Assembly (NCBI GenBank): GCA_040766985.1
Contig: JAXGPL010000036.1
Coordinates: 1-7,250, forward strand
Direction of reading: 5' to 3'
Source of the DNA: JAXGPL01 sp040766985
Lineage (GTDB): Bacteria; Bacillota; Sulfobacillia; JAUYEG01
DNA length: 7,250 nucleotides
Each line of letters begins with the position of its first letter. The first letter of the stretch is position 1. This document shows positions 1 through 6,151 of the stretch, piece by piece. The position numbers and the translations under genes are program-made. The notes below the pieces were generated by a model. That model was not told where the DNA came from and did not search any database. It worked only from the letters and a program-made list of their open reading frames with translations.

Positions 1-2
1 CG

Positions 3-1271
3 GCTTCGGCCGTCCCCTCCGGTATCGTCGCCGGAGAGGCGCACGAGTTGTTCCTGGGCAAGATGCTCGACGGGATCCGAGCCGCAGGGGACATAGCCGG
101 CGAGCTACTCGCCCTCCAAGGCGCTATGGTCGCCGAAGGCGCTCCGGACGCCGAAGGCGACATCCTGGCGCGGGTCCGTTCGCTGATCGGACCTGGGAAG
201 CCGCTGGTCGCCACGCTTGACTATCACGCCGCGGTTTCGGATCAGATGGTGGAACAGGCGGATGGGCTGTTCGGGTACAACACCTACCCGCATGTGGACG
301 GCTGGGAGCGGGCAGTCGAGGCTTCCGGTTTCGTCAAGAGGATGCTCGACGGCGAGATCAGGCCGGTCAGCGTTGTTGTGCGGCCGGACCTTGCGCCGGG
401 CGTGGTGCCGGCCCGAACCGGTTGGGGGCCGATCAAAGCGTTGATGGAGAAGGCCTTTGCCTTCGAGAAGGAGCCCGGCGTGCTCAACGTCAGCGTGTAC
501 GGCGGCTTCGTGTACTCCGATATCCACGACGCAGGGCTGGCCTTTCTCGCGACCACGGACGGCGACAGAGACCGCGCCCGCCAGATCGCCCAAGAACTCG
601 CGGACGAGGCGTGGCGCATCCGCGGCGAATTCGTCACGCCCATGAGACCCCCTGCGGAAGCTGTACAATATGCCATCGCTGCTCCGCGCGGCCCCGTGGT
701 CCTCGCCGACGTCGCCGACAACACCGGAGGCGGAGCCTCGGGCGATGGCACGGAGGTGCTCCGGGCGCTCCTCGAGCAGAACGCCAGCGATGCAGTTGTG
801 ATTACCATTCCCGACCCCGAGGCGGTGGATGCCGCTTTCAAGGCTGGGATAGGGGGCGCCTTCGATGCGCTTGTCGGGGGCAAGATCGACGATCAGCACG
901 GCGCGCCGGTCAGGGTCACCGGCAAGGTCAGGCTGCTGTCGGACGGGTCGTTTGTGCACTACGGGCCGATGTCGACCGGCCTTTCCGCCTCGATGGGCCG
1001 AACGGCCGTCGTCGTGAGCGGGGGCGTTGAAATCATCATCAACGAGCACCGCTTTCAGCCGGTCGACCCCGAGGCCGCGCGGTCGGTCGGGGTCGACCCT
1101 GCGAAGCGGAAGATCGTCGTTCTCAAGTCCGCGGTGCACTACCGGGCTTCATACGAACCCATCGCCGCCGAGATCGTCGAGGTGGACGGGCCGGGGCTGG
1201 CAAGCCCGAACCTCAGCCGGTTTGAGTTCAAGAACATCCGCCGCCCGGTCTTTCCGATCGATCCGATTTAG
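3..1271 (+). CDS. M81 family metallopeptidase (MlrC-like), 5'-partial
   Basis: Zinc-dependent amidohydrolase/peptidase of the M81 (microcystinase C, MlrC) family; the substrate in this organism is unknown. The frame is open from base 3 with no start, so the gene begins upstream. The methionine-like TTG at 48 lies inside conserved sequence (AVPSG before it, LFLGKM after), so it is not the start. Numbering from that TTG, the metal-site segment is LDYHAAVSDQM (D58, H60), followed by GYNTYPHVD (H82, D84). The D-x-H plus a second His 22 residues later is the family zinc-ligand spacing. The second family block, LADVADNTGGGASGDGTEV, lies near residues 218-236. About 95 N-terminal residues seem to be missing compared with a family length near 500. 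Odd points: the usual LALHGAM reads LALQGAM (Q24), and the usual HANVS reads HAAVS. No frameshifts are seen. Family assignment is confident; substrate is not assignable. Confidence 0.9.
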   Translation, partial: ASAVPSGIVAGEAHELFLGKMLDGIRAAGDIAGELLALQGAMVAEGAPDAEGDILARVRSLIGPGKPLVATLDYHAAVSDQMVEQADGLFGYNTYPHVDGWERAVEASGFVKRMLDGEIRPVSVVVRPDLAPGVVPARTGWGPIKALMEKAFAFEKEPGVLNVSVYGGFVYSDIHDAGLAFLATTDGDRDRARQIAQELADEAWRIRGEFVTPMRPPAEAVQYAIAAPRGPVVLADVADNTGGGASGDGTEVLRALLEQNASDAVVITIPDPEAVDAAFKAGIGGAFDALVGGKIDDQHGAPVRVTGKVRLLSDGSFVHYGPMSTGLSASMGRTAVVVSGGVEIIINEHRFQPVDPEAARSVGVDPAKRKIVVLKSAVHYRASYEPIAAEIVEVDGPGLASPNLSRFEFKNIRRPVFPIDPI

Positions 1272-1277
1272 GAGCGT

Positions 1278-1300
1278 CGGGCCGGGTCAGGCGCGGCCCG
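1278..1300 (+). terminator. GC hairpin after the M81 gene, no U-tract
   Basis: CGGGCCG and CGGCCCG form a perfect 7-bp stem around a 9-nt loop, starting 7 bases past the M81 stop codon. No T-run follows (the next bases are GTCACATATG), so it is at best a weak terminator or a 3'-end stabilising hairpin. Confidence 0.3.
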
Positions 1301-1324
1301 GTCACATATGCGCAATCGATCCGA

Positions 1325-1969
1325 CTAGTCCCGCAACTCCACGGGCCAGGACGCGTTGACCTCAACGTCCTGGCCTCGCTTTTCAAAGCGCAGGATGAAC
1401 GTGTCGTTGTCCTCGGCGAATCTGACCGGGATTTCGATCACGTAATAGTGCCGTCCGTCGTTTTCCCACATCTGCGTGCTGGAGTTGCCCGAGTAAGGCC
1501 GGCCGTCGGTCGTCCTCAGATTGTTCCCGAAGGTGTATGGCGCGAGGGGCCAGATCTCGCCTGTAATCGACCGGCCACCCGCCCCGTGAAACTCCATCAC
1601 TACCGCGCGTGAAACCGGATCGATCCCGACTACGTGCAGGGAGCCGTGCACGGTGGGCAGGCGGAATGCTGCGGTTTCCGGCAGCCTGACGATCCACCGG
1701 CCCGCGCCGGCGCCGTCCGCGGGCCAGCTTTCGAGCTTATCCACGTCCGCGCTCCGGGCGTACTCCGCCCACGGGATAGTGATATCGGTGTGCCCGCTCT
1801 GTGCCAGGTGCACCTTGTCGATACGCAGGGCGAGGCTCTCCGGCAGCCTGTTGAACGCCGGGCCGAACAGGACCACCCGGCGGCCGTTCTCGCCGTTGCT
1901 CGCGACGGAGCCGGTAGCTGCCCGGTCGATCCTGTTTTCCTCCGCCGACTCAAGACGCAGCGTCGCCCA
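1325..1969 (-). CDS. C-terminal part of a DUF4179/DUF5643-like membrane-anchored protein, intact frame
   Basis: This open frame runs from a stop at 1970-1972 to the TAG at 1325-1327. It reads as the extracellular C-terminus of the gene whose front part lies upstream. The longest ORF with a start begins at GTG 1876, but the coding sense clearly extends before it: RLESAEENRI and GRRVVLFGP are in the same frame, so the GTG is probably not a true start. The sequence is rich in beta-strand-like alternation (SLHVVGIDPVSRAVVMEF, YYVIEIPVRF, DTFILRFEKRG) with no membrane helix. This fits the Ig-like C-terminal domains (DUF5643 type) of DUF4179 proteins of Bacillota, which are membrane-anchored and usually sit beside a sigma factor; a regulatory role is inferred from that context only. 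It converges on the M81 gene with a 53-base gap. The family call is by motif recall and is moderate. Confidence 0.55.
   Translation of the reverse strand, partial: WATLRLESAEENRIDRAATGSVASNGENGRRVVLFGPAFNRLPESLALRIDKVHLAQSGHTDITIPWAEYARSADVDKLESWPADGAGAGRWIVRLPETAAFRLPTVHGSLHVVGIDPVSRAVVMEFHGAGGRSITGEIWPLAPYTFGNNLRTTDGRPYSGNSSTQMWENDGRHYYVIEIPVRFAEDNDTFILRFEKRGQDVEVNASWPVELRD
1344..1375 (+). terminator. Long hairpin in the convergent 3' ends, possible terminator for the M81 gene
   Basis: GGCCAGGACG pairs exactly with CGTCCTGGCC (10 bp), and the intervening 12 bases contain a further GTTGA/TCAAC complement. On the + strand it is followed by TCGCTTTTC, a short T-rich tract, about 75 bases after the M81 stop. 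The element lies inside the last codons of the convergent minus-strand gene. The pairing is seen directly; the terminator role is inferred. Confidence 0.45.
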
Positions 1970-2601
1970 TCAAGGTCTGTACCCCTCCGGCACCATCGAC
2001 GTCAATGGCTACGGTCACCGTCGAAACTGATCTTACCTGCTGACCGTGCTTTCGGCGCTTTTCAGACCGCCGTCAGCACAGGCGACGGATCACGATGCCG
2101 TGGAAACCGGACGGCGACACCGCTCCCCGCGGTCGCGCACCAGCCGCCGCCGTGAATTCGACTTTCTGGTCCGGTTCGTTGTCGTGTATAGCACGTAAGT
2201 GCCATCCTTGCCGAACGGAGGCGCTGTCGATCGTCAGCCAGTCGTCGATCTCTTCGTGGACATCCTGCACCGCGCCGAGCGCAGGCCCATGTCCAGCCAC
2301 CAGCGCGACACTCGCTGCGTATTCCTCGATTCCGGCGACCCACTTCGGTAGCTGTCACGGCGCGTATACCCGGTCATTGGGCTCAGGAACACGACTGCGG
2401 AGAACAAGAGCAACTGCGATACCGGCGTAAAGGCGGCAGCGGGCGCGATCGATCACCCGGCGGTCGGAAGAGTCCTCACTGGCCTCCACCCTCGTGGCCA
2501 GAGTGCGCGAGCATATCATTCCAGCGCCTCTGACCACATCAGGCGTGCCGCCAGGCGTCGTCGATCGTACTCTCCAGCGCTGGTTTATCGCCGCCGCCCA
2601 T
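1970..2601 (-). pseudogene. N-terminal part of the DUF4179-like gene, multiply frameshifted
   Basis: Pieces in successive order but different frames give one plausible protein front end. They are: a possible start at ATG 2601 (MGGGDKPALESTIDDAWRHA), a single membrane helix LLLFSAVVFLSPMTGY at about 2363-2415, then GAVQDVHEEIDDW and LTIDSASVRQ (about 2208-2285), then DGTYVLYTTTNRT (2168-2206) in another frame. N-terminal cytoplasmic stub, one helix, and an extracellular domain opening with 'TIDS...DGT..LY' is the DUF4179 layout. The break at 2208-2209 is explained by one extra base (CAG GAT read as CAAGGAT on the coding strand). A further break near 1970 joins to the intact C-terminal part. 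The full length with breaks repaired would be about 425 aa, normal for this type. Whether this is decay or sequence error is not decidable here. Confidence 0.45.
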
Positions 2602-2639
2602 GGCGATCTGCTCACGTCGAAGGGTCCGCCGAGCAACGC

Positions 2640-2857
2640 AGATCGAGCATCGTCGGCCCGCCATCGCCGTGGTGCATCTGCAGCGAGCTCGCCATTCGTT
2701 GCCAGGGCCGGAGGGTCTTTTCACCGCGCCTTGCTCAGGTCCATTGCGTCGGCGATCTCCAGCGATCCGTTGCGACCAAGGGCGCAGCCACGTAGTTGAC
2801 CTGCTTCGCCCAGCAGCTGGCGCATGGCGCGGTAGAAGGTTCCTGAACAGTGTCAGC
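2640..2857 (-). pseudogene. Possible sigma-70 region 4 (ECF-type) remnant
   Basis: On the minus strand, LEIADAMDLSKAR (about 2722-2760) resembles the recognition-helix segment of sigma-70 region 4 (EIA-ALDLS--TVK). It stops at a TGA, but a one-base shift continues as VK, and a further shift gives ATNGELAAD, matching the usual 'VKTLLARA' continuation. It lies directly upstream of the DUF4179-like gene, where a sigma factor is the common partner. I could not find a convincing region 2 further upstream, so the call rests on one motif plus context. Confidence 0.3.
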
Positions 2858-3217
2858 TAGGCCGCCCATCGCCGCTCAAACGAAACAGGTAATCCCGGGA
2901 TCGGCTGCACATGCTGGACATGCAACTCGTTGAGGTCGGCATCGGTAGCCAAGCTGACGCTCACTTCCGCAGGGGTTAAGACGAGGTCGGTAGCGTCTGG
3001 TTGCTCCTTCGCGGCAAAAGAGCGCGGAAACGGCTCCAGGACGCTCTGGCTTCCAACCCACCTGACCCCGGTGCCAATGCGCCCGTATGTTTTCCCAGCT
3101 ATCAGGGGAGACCCTCCCCATGGGGATACACACGAATCAAGGCCGTGCGAGTTGCCTCGGGCCACAGCTTCTTCGTACTTCTGTGGTTGGGGGTGAGAGG
3201 TTTGGCTAACGAGCACG
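2858..3217. other. Stretch without a recognisable gene
   Basis: Both strands carry open frames here, including a long minus-strand one reaching into the amidase region, but none shows a family motif, a good ribosome binding site or a convincing start. It may hold the front of the possible sigma factor (minus strand) and the promoter and leader of the amidase cassette (plus strand). A short hydrophobic run, SFFVLLWLGV, is encoded on the plus strand at about 3168-3197 and could be part of a signal peptide belonging to the amidase. Confidence 0.3.
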
Positions 3218-3836
3218 GTGGCGCAGGCCTGTGCTCTGCCTGCGACGGCAGCCGGCGAACGGTCGGAGATCGACCCCGGGCTGAGGCGCCGACCCGGGCG
3301 CGGTGGGCAACGGGGTTGTGGAGGCCGAGGTGGTGTTGGAGGTTTCAAGTTGGCTGCCGCAGCAATCCGAAACTCCGGCCTCCACGTCACCCTGACCCGA
3401 TCAGCAGATGTCTGCCGCCGGCTGCACGTCCGCAGCATCAGATCGCCACCCTGTGCGTGGTGAGTATCACGCCAATTCGGCGACGACCCCGTCGCGGAGT
3501 CACGAGGTGGCGATTCGGCGCGTTCGACCAGGGCGCGTAGGAGCTCGGAATGAGTATCTCCCGCCGGCTGGTCGAGTCCATCCCGCTGCCCGCCAGAGGA
3601 GCCGCCCATCAGAACGCAGCTCCGCGCGGGTGGATCAGGGACTGGTACTACGTCATCGACGAGCCCCGCAAGGCCGGAATCCCGTCAGTTGCTTTTGGAG
3701 TGTGGTTTGTCAGCAACCCGAGGACGCGGCCTATCGGCGAGATTTCTCGAGGACAGGTTCGCTTTACTTCATGCCGTAGGCCACGGCGTGCTCGACTGGG
3801 CGGGATCAGCCGGTTCCGCATCGCGGAAAGGGGTGA
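3218..3836 (+). pseudogene. N-acetylmuramoyl-L-alanine amidase (Amidase_3), frameshifted
   Basis: Zn-dependent amidase that cleaves the MurNAc-L-Ala bond of peptidoglycan. Ordered family motifs are all present, in changing frames. They are EIDPG (about 3266-3280), GADPGAVGNGVVEAEVV (from 3285), RNSGLHVTLTRSADV, VVSI then HANSA (3460-3479), the block DWYYVIDEPRKAGIPSV (about 3640-3690), LLECG, FVSNP, then EDAAYRRDF and GVLDWAG. The catalytic zinc-ligand His of DPGHGG falls exactly on one break (3281-3285). The His of SIHANS is restored by adding one C after ATC (3466-3470). The pair GG(T)TTTGTC at 3704-3710 and CCG(G)AG near 3719 are likewise one-base run-length changes. Repaired length is about 205-210 aa, a single catalytic domain. 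The start is uncertain (GTG 3218 or upstream). The end near 3836 abuts the next gene's RBS, suggesting one operon. Family assignment is strong; functionality as read is nil. Confidence 0.8.
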
Positions 3837-3839
3837 GAC

Positions 3840-4139
3840 ATGGACCTACCGTGGAGGTTCCTGACACTATCAGAGATGCTGAGCTTGAGCACGATGGCGA
3901 CCATCGTCTTTGCGGTCGTCAGGCGACCAAGGAGCTGAAGCCTCGGGACATCCCGACCATCCTCTGGGCGTGGGTTGTTTCGTTCGCCCTCCTCGCCATG
4001 GCGCCCTGGATTGAGGCGGGCGCCGTTACAGCCGAACTCCTGTACACACATGAAGCTTCGCCAACAGCATCCTTGCGGCGGCGGCGGCTGTCGGCCTGCG
4101 TCGGACGCGCTGAAGAGGGCGAGGTCGTGGACGTGCTGA
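3840..4139 (+). pseudogene. Small holin-like membrane protein, frameshifted
   Basis: ATG 3840 follows AAAGGGGTG with a 5-6 base gap, a good ribosome binding site. Reading begins MDLPWRFLTLSEMLSLSTMA, then TIVFAVVRR, and after one missing G at 3921-3925 continues ATKELKP and PTILWAWVVSFALLAMAPWI. A missing C at about 4056 leads to EAFANSILAAAAAVGL, and a last shift gives SDALKRARSWTC with a stop at 4137-4139. Repaired, it is about 100 residues with two or three hydrophobic segments. This resembles small membrane proteins that accompany amidases in Bacillota phage-like lysis or cell-wall cassettes; the holin role is an analogy from size, topology and neighbour, not from a diagnostic motif. The (GCG)5 run at about 4074-4088 codes the alanine stretch. 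Confidence 0.5.
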
Positions 4140-4308
4140 AAGGCCTGATATCGAATCCTGTGTGCCAGCGGGGCCAGCGGCCTCTGCTGGCGCAGCCGCC
4201 GTTCAGATAGATTAGTAAAACCTTGTCGTCCCGATTCGACACGTCCGTTCACTCACTCATCCATCCCCGTTACAGTTGGCAAAGAAACCGTCCCGGGGTG
4301 CTCCGCGA
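4140..4308 (+). other. Intergenic stretch with a short hairpin and a direct repeat
   Basis: GCCAGCGG occurs twice in near-tandem (4164-4171 and 4173-4180), and the second copy's GCCAGC pairs with GCTGGC at 4186-4191 around a 7-base loop. No T-run follows, so termination is doubtful. A locally AT-richer patch (AGATAGATTAGTAAAACC, 4206-4223) could be promoter DNA for the SLH gene, but I see no convincing -35/-10 pair. Confidence 0.3.
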
Positions 4309-5485
4309 ATGGCGACGTACCGGCCCGGCCACCGGCGCCATCGTAATCGCGCACTGGTTGTTGTGGATCTTTGCCCAGTCTGTCGCGGCAGCTTCCGCCC
4401 CCTTGCCCTGTTCTGCGGGGATTTTGGCGGTCGCCGATCATGTCCAATGCATCGGCTTTGTCGCCGGCCCTCGGAGGAAGGGGCCGATGCCGGGAGAACC
4501 TGATCACCCGCTGGCGACATGGCCAGGATCATGCGGGTATTGTCTGGAGCGCTACGGGCCAGGCCGTTGAACTGGCGGGACCGACCTCGTTTCGATGTCG
4601 CGGATCCGCGGGCCACGGGGTTTGTCAACGCCGCGGCCTGGCGCCGGAGCCATCCAGGGCTATACCGACGGGCGCTGTTCCAGCCGAACACCCCGTTACT
4701 CTTGCCGAAGCCGTGACCATGCTCGTCCAGGCTGTCGGCTGGGGAGCCTGCGGACGCCGACTGGCCCGACAGCCCTATCTCAAGACCGCATCGGCAAAGG
4801 GCATCACCGGCGGGCTCACCTACCTGGCCAGCGACGAAGCAGCGCAGGCGGTGTTGTGATTATGGCGTCGCGGCTGGTGTTCGGCGATGCCGCGGCCGAG
4901 GACAGGGACCACTCTTGGAGCGGCGTACCCAGTGTCGACCGGCCGATGCGGGTGTCCACGGCCGGTGACCACGGCGGGGTGGGCAGTTGTCGTGACCTCC
5001 ACGGCGAATCTGCTGGTGATCGACGATTCATTCCTTAGCGCTGCGGCGACCTGCTGCGTTGGCCGGGTCCTTCGCGGCCCGCCACAGCGGACGATGCGGG
5101 AGAGTCCGGTGGCGATCGACGCAGGTGTCCCAACGTTTCTGGCTGCTCTGGATCCACGGGCGGCGGTCTTCGCGACGGGTTTCCAGCGAACGCTGCCTGT
5201 GACCGTGACGGTGCCGGCGGTTGGCAGTTCGCTTCTTCTTCGGCGCGTGCCGCCGGCTTCCGGCAAGGCTCAGGCGTGTCGCCTCCACGGCGGCCGGCGG
5301 AGCACATCCGCGGCGCTCGCAGCAGGTCCCCCGAACTGCGTAGTGTTGCCGGCAGGGGTGCGGATGAGGTTCAACGCGGGCCCAGGTAGTTGAAGCAGGT
5401 TACGTACCGTGGGGAGAGCCTGGGGGCGTACAACGGGCGGCGGCCATCGTCAGGTTGGGGCTGACCCCGCCGGCCGGGCACCTGA
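4309..5485 (+). pseudogene. Secreted S-layer homology (SLH) domain protein, frameshifted
   Basis: Cell-surface protein probably anchored to secondary cell-wall polymer through SLH repeats. From ATG 4309 the basic leader MATYRPGHRRHRNRALVVV shifts frame into a hydrophobic core LLWIFAQSVAAASA ending in an A-x-A-like cleavage site. SLH pieces follow: VADHV and GFVA (repeat 1), MARIMRVLSGA, ATGFVNAAAW, then IQGYTDG, FQPNTP and PVTLAEAVTMLVQAVGW (about 4620-4740, the classic 'GY-DG-F-P-PVTRAE' core), and PYLKTASAKGITGGLTY (repeat 3). One missing G at about 4694-4696 rejoins FQPNTP to VTLAEA. Beyond 4860 the sequence has beta-like segments (VVTSTANLLVIDDSFLS, LPVTVTVPAVGSS) with no family I can name. 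The end is inferred: RAAAIVRLGLTPPAG leads to a TGA at 5483-5485 after one base shift, 23 bases before the terminator. Repaired length is about 390 aa. Confidence 0.7.
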
Positions 5486-5508
5486 GCACTTCATCGCTTA
5501 CCAACAGA

Positions 5509-5536
5509 AAACACCGGCCGCGTGGGGTCGGTGTTT
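5509..5536. terminator. Bidirectional intrinsic terminator between the SLH gene and thiT
   Basis: AAACACCGGCC pairs with GGTCGGTGTTT (11 bp with one G-T wobble) around the loop GCGTGG. On the plus strand the stem ends in TTTCCCTTC; on the minus strand it ends in GGTGTTTTCTGTT, the better U-tract. It lies 23 bases after the inferred SLH stop and 5 bases after the inferred repaired thiT stop (TGA at 5543-5541). Confidence 0.8.
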
Positions 5537-5578
5537 CCCTTCATATCCTTTGGGGATCGCGGAGGGCCTCGGTCTGGC

Positions 5579-6052
5579 TCAGCAGCAGGGCGATGAACAG
5601 GCGAGCTCCGGCAGCAGGTACGACCCGTTGTAGATCGCCGAATAGACCCACGGGCTCTGGCCAGGTGGAGCCGAGCTGGCATAGAAGACTGCGCCTGCCG
5701 CAAGGTGAGCCATGAAGCGGCCGCCGATACCCAAGGCGACTCCGGCCAACGGTCGCCGCCGCATGACACCGGCCAGGCCCAGAGCCCCGAACGCCACGGG
5801 GTAGTCAAGCAGCCACTGCACGGGGTGCACAAACCATCCGCCCTGCAGATACCGCACGAACCCGTAGGCTGCCCCCGCCGGGAGTCCCAGCCCGGCCCCC
5901 CAGCGCAGCCCGATCAGCAGCACGGGGATCATGCTGCCCGCGGTTACAGACCCACCCTGAGGCATGCGCCAGACCTTGATCGTACTCAGCACGGCCGCGA
6001 GCGCGATTAGCGCCCCGGCCTCAACCAGGGCCCGCAGCGGAAGTCGACGCAC
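5579..6052 (-). CDS. thiT: ECF transporter S component for thiamine (ThiT family)
   Basis: Integral membrane, substrate-binding S subunit that captures thiamine and works with a shared ECF energising module (EcfA/A'/T, not in this window). Family landmarks in order are GGSVTAGSMIPVLLIGLRWG, GLPAGAAYGFVRYL, the strongly conserved FVHPVQWLLDYPVAFGALGL, GGRFMAHLAAG, and GQSPWVYSAIYNGSYLLPEL, which carries the aromatic and Asn residues typical of the thiamine pocket. About five to six hydrophobic segments are visible. The frame stays open up to 6298, but GTG 6052 is the likely start: it follows AGGGGGA by 6 bases, and everything upstream is riboswitch. At the 3' end the frame runs into CSSPCC-stop. 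One missing C near 5602 (CTC CGC read as CTCGC) would instead give LPELRLFIALLLSQTEAL with a stop at 5543-5541, just before the terminator, so the true gene is probably about 170 aa. Confidence 0.9.
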   Translation of the reverse strand: MRRLPLRALVEAGALIALAAVLSTIKVWRMPQGGSVTAGSMIPVLLIGLRWGAGLGLPAGAAYGFVRYLQGGWFVHPVQWLLDYPVAFGALGLAGVMRRRPLAGVALGIGGRFMAHLAAGAVFYASSAPPGQSPWVYSAIYNGSYLLPELACSSPCC

Positions 6053-6058
6053 AGCGAT

Positions 6059-6131
6059 TCCCCCTTCGTACCTACAATACATCAGTCCCGCATTCTCAGA
6101 GAGGATAGCCTTGCCACTCCCCTGCGGACAA
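6059..6131 (-). promoter_or_regulatory. TPP riboswitch (THI element) controlling thiT
   Basis: On the minus strand the leader of thiT contains the signature pieces of a TPP aptamer in order and spacing: CAGGGGAGTGGC (6124-6113), CTGAGA (6099-6094), ACTGATGTATTG (6086-6075) in place of the usual CCUGAUCUGGAUAAUG, and CGAAGGGGGA (6068-6059) in place of GCGUAGGGA. The aptamer is compact, about 70 nt. Its terminal AGGGGGA is also the Shine-Dalgarno for GTG 6052, which suggests that TPP binding hides the ribosome site, as in thiM/tenA-type translational switches. The pieces are seen directly; the element identity is from known consensus plus the thiT context. Confidence 0.75.
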
Positions 6132-6151
6132 CTATCCCCGGGGGTGTAGTC

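Noticed and set aside
105..1139. 344-codon open frame on the minus strand opposite the M81 gene
   Set aside because: It is fully antisense to a clear family member; it is rich in Arg, His and Asp with no recognisable motif, as expected for a shadow frame in GC-rich DNA.
2857..3609. 250-codon minus-strand open frame
   Set aside because: Its upstream half is antisense to well-supported amidase motifs, the composition is Pro/Arg/Ser-rich, and no family motif is visible. The downstream end might carry a fragment of a real minus-strand gene, but I could not show it.
4074..4088. (GCG)5 run as a phase-variable repeat
   Set aside because: It is a trinucleotide run coding alanines, so length changes would not shift the frame, and it is too short to argue for variation.
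3218..4139. Intact prophage lysis module
   Set aside because: Both genes are broken, no phage structural, integrase or attachment sequences are visible, and the next gene is an SLH surface protein.
5409..5633. Small plus-strand open frames running through the terminator and the thiT 3' end
   Set aside because: They cross a strong intrinsic terminator and are antisense to thiT; no RBS or motif is seen.
6072..6077. TACAAT as a -10 box for the plus-strand S-component gene
   Set aside because: It lies inside the riboswitch aptamer, and I found no acceptable -35 hexamer at 16-18 bases upstream.
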